Shown piece by piece: positions 26,101 to 35,100 of a DNA stretch of 64,000 nucleotides. Numbering within the stretch: the stretch's first letter is position 1; every line of letters starts with the position of its first letter. The DNA comes from Archilochus colubris (Eukaryota; Chordata; Aves; Apodiformes; Trochilidae), in assembly GCA_023079485.1 (NCBI GenBank), contig CM041092.1:15017127-15081126 (forward strand), read 5' to 3'. The notes beneath the pieces are model-generated. The model saw only the letters and a list, made by a program, of their open reading frames with translations, made no database searches and had not been told where the DNA came from. Made by a program: the position numbers and the translations under genes.

Positions 26101-29100
26101 TTGAACATCATCAGTATATCCATAAAAATAGTTATAGCTATTTGTAGAGCTTTTTTCTCTTTTTAGGTAGCTACATATGCCAGGTTGCCATCATGAAGAT
26201 TTATACTGCAGTCTTGTATAAAGCTTTCAAGTTTCCTTTTTCATAGATCTGAATGTCCACTTTTACTTTCATAGCTGGTGTAGTGTTCTGTGTATGTCCA
26301 AATGTGCAGGATAGATGAGTAATTCGTTGGGCTTTGGTATTTGTATGCTGATGCCATTGATTAGAGCAAGGCCATTAAGCATGCAGAATCATAGAAGTTG
26401 AGTTCTGGAAGATGACAGCATTCATGTTAGCAAAACTCTGCTTTTCTGACAGAGGATAAACTTGCTGTTCCTCCATCCATAGGAGGAATCATACGGAGTG
26501 AGAGTCACATCTGCTGAGCTTTATTATCATTGTTGAAAGATTCCTGTCTGAGCACTGTCCAGAAAGCTTCCCAGAGGGAAATGAAGAGATGCAGTTTAAT
26601 CTTGTTGGTTTTCTGCAGTAAAAAGGAAAGTTGAATTGCAGTGTGTGAGTCTAAATAGGTTTGGAGTTTCATAAACCCTTTGAGAGTAAAGTTCTGCATG
26701 ACTAGCTGTTGCCTCAATTACCAGGCATATGGACCTCAGGTAAGATGTTGAATTGGATAAAAGAAATAAAATTGTTTTGCATGATTCAGGTTCTAACAGT
26801 GTATTCTGAGTAAATGAGTTTTCACCCTACAGTGAAACTCAGCATGGAGGTTACAGTCTGTATCAGCTCTCTTTTAAAACCTCTGCAGGGTTTCCAGTAA
26901 GATTTTGTTGCTGTTTGCCCTTTCTCTACTAGACAGTTGAACATTACTGGTCTTCTCAGTGCTCTCTGGTGACATTTTGCTACAGTGAATGTCATAGATG
27001 TGAACCTAGGAAGAATTTGGTTATTTAAAGAAGTAGGGCTGCTGGAAATTAAGAGATGTGGATAGTATTGGAGGAAAAATGAGACTGATGAATATTGGGT
27101 TGCCATAGGTCCACTCAGCTATAAGTAAATTAAAAGGTATTTTGATGATTGTAGCTGTTCCATCATGACTGTAGTATGTCCCTCTTGTTCCTTTTTGCAT
27201 CTTTAACCTCAGATTGTGTTAGGAGTTATATCCTCTCTTAAGAGCTGTTGTGATACTTTTGCTGTCATTAGTTAAATAGATTCTTCTTTCTGTCCTGAAA
27301 GGGGCAACATTGTAAGTGGGGGAATGTAGTTGCAGAGAACCAGAGAGCTGTTGCAAGGCTTTTGGAGGTCTGTCAGGATGAAAGGTGCTATGTAAAAATG
27401 TTTTTGGTATTAATAATAAATCTGTTTGCATTAGAAGATGAAAGAAAAATTGATAAACCTGAACTATTCAATTTAAAACTAAAATCTGACAACTTTCTGC
27501 TTGCAGGTAATAAATTTTGTGACAGAAAATTGCAAGTATCTGGCAGATATGATTAGAAAAGGTATAAAATAAAAGTTTGTAATTTTCTAATTTAGCCTCG
27601 CATCATCTCTTAAAAATGCAGCAAGTGAAATGTCACTTGCTTATTTACAAAATATCTCAAGACAATTTCTCAAAATACATGCTGTGAATTCATTTTTCAA
27701 ACAGGGTGATGTTGGCAAATATTAAATAATTTCTATCTGAGCACATGCTCTGAATTTGTAAGAGTTTGGCAGCTTCTGCTAAGACTGTAATAAGTTTACT
27801 GACTCATGTAAGATGCTGTAACACTTTGGTAAGAAAATCACAGTTGGATGCATTTGTTCTGGAATGTTATGGATCAAAGCCAGATGTGTATTTTGGCAAA
27901 ATAAATATCCCTCTTTTTTTCTCTCCCATAATAGCATATACTAAACTATATTTTAAAAATTCTGAAAATATCTTCTTTTTATCAGTAGCTTGGTGTAGAA
28001 CAGAAGTAGCATGTTTCCTGGTTGGTAGATTGTCTCAGCAACAGTCACCATAAAAGAAATGGTAATCCGGACATTCTGCCTGTATATGCTTTTTAATATG
28101 ACAGTAGATAATACATTGGCTATGTGCCTTGTTCTTTCAGTTTTGATGATTTTAGTCTTCTGAAATAGAGTTGTGCTACATGGACACAAAACGTATGTAT
28201 CGCTTGTTATGGAAGTTGAAAGTGAAAAAAGAGGGGCTGCATAGTAGAAGGAAGCAGCCTGAGGAGAGCTTCCAGGCCCTTTAGCAGGTCTTGCTCGGCA
28301 GCCTCATGAGTGTTGACCCCTGCTACTTTGCTACCAGTGCACTGAGCAGTGTGGGCAGGGGGCTTAGGAGGCTGGGAGCAACACCAGGTAGGTCTGAGTG
28401 TGTTCTGCACATCTGTTCTGCTACATCCACAAAGCCTAAAGAAATTCAGAAAGGGGGCACAAAGACTGGGGCTCAGTGCTGCCAGCTTTCACCCAGCATA
28501 CCTAAAACTAATAAACCCAGCTAGATGTGAGCCAGCTTTTCACAGACCTGAGGTATGCATCTGCATTGCATTCCTGGTTTCAGGGAGGCAGAGGCAGAAA
28601 TACCCATGGTGGCTTTTTGAGGGCTTGCTTAGATTTGGGTGGACTTACTGCCTCTAGCTGTGCACTACTGTGCTGGTGACAGAGCCAAAGTTTTAACTCT
28701 ACAGGATCCAAACTGGCTCTGTATCTAGGTTTTGAATTGCTTCCTGCTTTAATGAACGAATTATGAATAATCAGACAGTGCTGTAACTATGTGGGCACAG
28801 ATTAATTCAAATGAATCTTAAGTCCTGTAATGGTGCAACACAGCATATTAGCATCAGTGCAACGTAGCAATAGAACTGCAGATTGTCCCGTTATGCCTCA
28901 ACCCAAAGTAGGAATGCTCACTTGGAAATATCAGAGAGGTCTTAATTGCTTATAAGCTCTTTGATCCCTCCTCTTCCTGTCTTGCAGTATGTTCTCATTC
29001 CTGTCCTGTCAAAGCACCATTCCTTAGTAATGTTACTAACCTCATGGCTGGAATGATTTTTTTTTTCTTATGCACTCTACAGGAGGGTGGAAGGTGCAAT

Positions 29101-32100
29101 GAATACTTTGGAGCTTTTTTTGTATTTTACTTTCAGTTCTGTGTTGCAGAAGGTTTCTTTATGAAGGTTTTTATCTTAAGCATGTTTGTCCTCTTTTTCA
29201 GGAGAAAAGCATCTCATCCTTTCAGTCAGCATAAAAAAATTATTGGTCTCCTGTTCAAAAGAAAGTTGTTTAAAGATGTTTCTTTTGGGGAATGTACCAA
29301 CTTTGCTGCAGCCTTTGTCAGCTTACTTGTTCTTTCCTGGAGAACAAATGATAGGCTGTGGAGTTACAAGTAGGAGAAGTGATGAGCTCAGCTAACTGAG
29401 CATAGGTATAGTGTGCACACAGGATCTTGGAGGATAGAGCAGGTTCAGAGGTGAGTGCTTCAAGAAGAAATGAAGGGTTTGCTCAGGGGAGTCTTGAAGT
29501 GATGGTACTTTGAAGATACAATACTTGGAGTCATGTATTTTGGGCCACAATTTATTTATGATTTAGTTGAGACTGTGACAAACATAGTAATGGCAGAAAC
29601 AGAATGTGTCAGGAAGCAGACCACGAGACAGGTCACAGTGGAAAACAGGCAATTTTGACCTAGCATTTTACTGGGCATATCAGAGAAGCATAAAGTCTCT
29701 GTGAAAGTGTTTGGGTTAAGCATGCTTGTCCTTATGCTGTTAAGGGAAGACTTTTGTGTGTCTTTCTGCTTAAAGCTGAGGTAAATATGTGTGTGCCGAA
29801 CTGCAGTGAGTTCTGTCAGGTTGCCCAAAGCTGCAAATGGAGAGCAGAAATGCCTTTGTGTGAGGATGACAAGTCCTGTGGTAGGGATCCCTACTGTTCC
29901 ATGTAGTGCTCTTCCCTGCACCTCTGTGCCACTTGTAGGTAGGAAAAAGAAAAATCTATAAATACACTTCTCATGTTGGATAGATTCCTTTTTACACTTG
30001 TCTCTTACTGCCATTTTTGTCAAATCTCTTTTCCTAATGGCCTTGTCCAGTTTCCCTCTAAGTTTATTCTACTCTTGGATTTCCTACAGACCAGAAGTGT
30101 CACTCTCTTGTTTGATACTGATAACTGCTTTGATCTTTTGCAGATGCCATGGGGTTGGGACTACTCAGGATCATCCAATTTAATTGAGCTGAAAATTTTG
30201 CTGGAAGAGTCAATCATGATCCGACGTCTGAAATCAGATGTGCTTTCCCAGCTTCCAGCAAAGCAACGCAAAATGATTGTGGTGGCTCCTGAAGGCATTA
30301 GTGCAAAGACCAAAGCTGCCTTGGCAGCTGAAGCAAAGAAGATGGCCAAAGGTTATGGAAGTGTAAGTCAAACACTGTTTTTGTTGTGAGCCACTGGTGT
30401 TTCAGGTACCTTTATTTAAAAACATCAGTGGAAAAACAGTTCCCTGAGTTCGAGGAAAGGTCAGAGCCACGCTTCATGTGAAGGCATAGTGGAGGGCTGT
30501 AGTGAAATGAGGCAACCAGGTGCCACTGATTACCAGGTAGTGGGCATGAGCTTGTGTTAAGCCCACCTGTGCCTGATTAAGGCAGGGCCCCAACTGCGCA
30601 TGAGCAGGATTAGGGGGCCAATAAAAGGTGAAGCTTGAAGCACAGGCTCAGCTCACTCCAGAGCAAGCCAGCAGAGAGGTCAGTTGCTTCCGGAGCAGTA
30701 GCACCGAGCCAGGCTAACCAGTCCTGTGGCAGCAGACTCAGGGCCCTTTTTCGTGCAGTTCTGCTGGAAAACCTGTTGGACTTTGGATCTTTGGGTCCTA
30801 AGAGAGGTTTGTCTTGCTACATTCTGTCTTGCCTTGTAATGCCATTAAGCCTTGTTGAGCTGTGTTTTGAACACAGCAGTAGACAAAAAATGCGAACTGT
30901 GTATTTTTGCTTTTTTCATTGTTTTTCTTGTATGGATGGAAAATGCATGTTCTAAGCTTTTAAGTTGCCAGTACAGTTCTGTAAGGACTTAAGAGTTTTC
31001 CTGTGACTATTTTAGCTGGAAAATGCTTTCTCAACTAAAACTACCTTCGTTATATGGTTGTCATCCAACTTGTAGGACTTAGACAGTAGAGAGGTGTCAG
31101 AATTAGGAGTGTGAGTATCTGTTATGCCCAGAGGCAAGTAGGAGACTTTCCCCTCCCATCTCCTTTTGTTGTGCATTATAGGGTTTTTTTTTCTAGCAAA
31201 CTGTTTATTGTCAGCCTCAGACACCTTGATCTGTAAGCAAGAATGAGAAAAAGATATTTCCGAGATTCACACTTACTTATCTTTTCTCTGCAGAAGCAAC
31301 AGGAGAAGGAAGCTCTGCTCCTCTTCTACAACCGAACAGCAGAAGCTAAAATCCATTCAGTTGTGTAAGCTGCATGTCATTGCTTCATTCTTGCCTAGTA
31401 AAATGTGGTTTTTTTTCCACTGAGAATGGGTAAACAGTGCCTTAGAGGTAACAGAGGGACATGAAGCATAGCCTCAAGCCAGCTTAGAAAATAATTATTT
31501 TAATTACAATACAGTAACATTTGCTTCTGAGTTCTTAGGCTGAGTAAGCCTTCTGATTTCAGTCCAGATACGGATCTGAACTGTCATTTGAACCATCTAA
31601 AATTACTCGGTGTTTGGGACTTGTATCACGTTCCCTGGTATGGACCTTATTTCAATTTAAGGTTGGGGGGGAGTAGTGAAACTAAAAGCAGCAACAAAAT
31701 TCAAGAAAAAAAAATGCTGCAGTCCTGCTGCAGCAGGAACCCTGAGCCAAAAGGCTTACGAGATGAGCCAAGTTCTAGTTGTAGCATGCTTTAATGATGT
31801 CACAGCCCCTATTGAAGTTCTTGACTCTTCCACAGAGCTCACATGGGACCTCAGTAGCGAAAGTTTTCTATCACAGGTGTGCTTTTAACTCGGTCTTCCC
31901 TAGGAATAACTTTCTTCTGTGGCTTTCCATGTCCTTTCATCCTTGACCTCTTGCTGGGATTGCTAATAACACAGAAAGAGTTTACTTTTCCACAGCCTTC
32001 TGAATGTAAGGACCAGCTGATGTGTGCTGTGTGATTTCATAGTCTCAGACCTTGCTGCAGAATCTGCCTGTTTGGCACAGAACTGCACTTCAGAGTCCCA

Positions 32101-35100
32101 GCGCTCGTGGAAGAGTTTTCTTTTTATGTTGGCGAACAGTTAGAAGACATTCTTCCTTTTATGTTCAGTTGCAAGTGTGAACTGAATATAAAACCATGAA
32201 ATACTGTTTACTTGACTCTCTGGTAGGAGCTAGTCCATTTTTTTCACTGCAGTTGAGTAGCATTTAAAATACCACTTATTAAAAGCTGCTAATGTACAGT
32301 ACCATCTAGTTAACGGTACTGTTCTTTGATCATCAGCACCTCCCGTGTCTCACCCTTGATGACAGTGTTTCCATTGCTTCGACTGAAATATTTAGATTGT
32401 TAAGCTATAGTAAATGGTCAATGTGAACCCTTTAAAGAAAAACTACTTTTAGGATAACCCGATGCAAGTGTTTAGAGACATTTTCTTCTAAAATAAAACC
32501 AATTCTAACTTTACATAGAAAGAATAGCTATATACAGATTAGCCTACTGTATTGTGATTGTGCAAAAGTTAGAAATACAGTAAGGTGAATGACATTGTCA
32601 AGTAGGTGTATATGATGTCCACTTGATTAGACTGGGATGTTATATTTGATTGATGCAAAAATAAATGTAGGCAGCTGTCCAGCTACAGCAAAGAAAAATT
32701 AATTTCCTGCGATGTCTTTTAATCTGTAGGAGGCTTGATTTGCTACTTGCATTTTACTGACAATTTTTTATGCTAGCCTATTTCCTAGTTTCTGTTTAGA
32801 GATGAGCAGTATCTTTGAAATTTGTTGTGAGCAAGCCTGTATTCTCTCCACACATAACTTAAGAGTTGTGGGGTTTTTTTTTCCTCTTTCATGTAGAGAA
32901 TACATCCTGGAATTACTGGAAAGTGGGAATGATAAATTCCTGGTGTTTGCTCATCACAAGATAGTGCTGGATGCAATAGTTGCAGAGCTGGACAAGAAAG
33001 TAAGTAATTGACTGAGTTGTCTTAACTGTATCACTGTTGCAGCTTCAAAGCTGTTTAAGAGCTCCCCAGAGTTATGGCTGGTCAGATTTTATGAAAGTTA
33101 GTGGCAGAGAATTTCTACTTGTGCTTCTGAATGTGTCCTTCACTGAGGGAGCTGAACTGTCAGGGTGAATGCTGCACAGATGCACTTTGTGTTAGCTTTT
33201 TTACTATTTTATGTTCTTTAATCTTTATCATCTGCCCTTGAGCTTGTGAATTTGTAGAGGAGTGGTACTCAGTGTGGTCATCTCTTTGTTCTTCAGGCCT
33301 TCCTTGGAGAGGGAGAATGTAACTAGTCCAGCTATGTATGCCTTCCTTTGTCTCTGATGCTTTCACATCTTTGAACAGGGAAACTGTGTAATGCAACATG
33401 ATAGAACCTCTAATAATTCTTCTGACTTCAGAAGTGTTTGGCTAATCATTCACAAGAGACTTCCATGAAGAGTTCTGGGTCATGTTGAGGAGCAGTGCCA
33501 AGGATGGTTTAAGTTAATATTCCAAACTATAAACCACAGCAGTAGTGATATTTTGCTGCCTCTGTGGCAGCCTCTTCCATTAGAGCAAGGAGCTTGGACA
33601 CTGCAGAGTTACGGCCCTGCATCACCCATGTTTGTTGTGGTTCTCCCGAGCCTACCACAGAGCAACTGAGATGTGTTGGGTCCCATCTTTTCCCATCTCA
33701 AATAGGGGAAGACTTAAGGAGGCTGAGGTTGTATCAGCTGTAATGTCAGCACACAGGTATTGTTCAGCTTCATATTAAGCCAGTTGCTTTTGCACTGTAC
33801 CTGAGTTGCCAGCTTGTTGCTGTCCTTCCTGTTGCTCTGGCCTGATGAGACAGCAACAGACATAAGAGCAAGTCATGCATTGTAAACAAAGAGGGGGTAC
33901 CCTGTATGCTGAGCTACTCTGCCTCTGTCTTAGATATGAGGAAAGGTCTTAAAAATACACCTGTTGCCTTTTTACTTTCATGGTCCTTCCAGGGGGAAGG
34001 GAAACAGAATCCATTAAAACAGGGAGGATATGAGAATGGGAACACAAGGCCTCTGAAAAGTATGTTCTGCCTTTTCACAGCACGTTGAATACATTCGCAT
34101 TGATGGGGCCACACCTTCAGCAGAGCGGCAGTCTCTGTGCCAGAAGTTCCAGTTCTCAGAGAAGCAGGTTGTGGCTGTCCTGTCCCTCACTGCTGCAAAC
34201 ATGGGCCTGACATTGTCTGCTGCAGACCTGGTGGTATTTGCAGAGCTCTTCTGGAATCCAGGGGTATGTGTCCTGGAGGGAACGGGGGTCCTGGAGAGCA
34301 GAAACGTTGGTGCTTGGGAGAAGATGTAATGGTCAGGACACTTTCTGTAGAACTTTTATTACCTTCTCTGATGGCTGCTTGTCTGTGCATACCGAGGTGC
34401 CTGGGCTTGAACCAGTGGGGATGGTTACACGGCTTGCTGGCCGAAGAAGATGGTGTGAAAGGGAAACGTGTTCCTATTTCTTAACTTGGCAGAGCTCTCA
34501 ACAGCTCACCCAGCCAAGAGCTGAAATGTCATCACTGTCATCGGTGCTGACCCTTCAGCTCTGAAAAGTGCTCAGTGGCTTTTGGGAACTTGGTGCACCA
34601 GATTACATCTGGGCTTAGTCTGTGTTTGAGGAAGATGTTAAAAGGAGAAATAGTTAAAAGGAGAGCAGTCTCTCTGTTCTCTGGTTCTTATGCTTTTTCT
34701 TAGATGTTGCAACTCTCACTTCTTTGTCATCTTTTTACATAAAGATTTTGATCCAAGCAGAAGATCGGGCACATCGAATTGGACAGACCAGCTCTGTTAA
34801 TGTTCACTACCTGGTGGCCAGAGGCACAGCAGATGACTACTTATGGTATGAAGTGAGAAAGACACTTTGGCTCTCCTGTCACCTGTTTTTACTGTTTGTC
34901 ACATATGTGATCCTAGGTGCTTAATGTTAATGCTGATTTCCACAGCTTGCAAGGGGAGGAGCAGTAGCTGCCAACTGGGCTGCTGTGAGCCTGGCCACAG
35001 TGGACCATAATTAAGTGGATGAGAAGCAGGAGGAATAAAAGTAGTTATCTGACAAAGAGAGGGCTGTTGAGAGAAATTCTGGGAGAGCTGATGCATCTAA

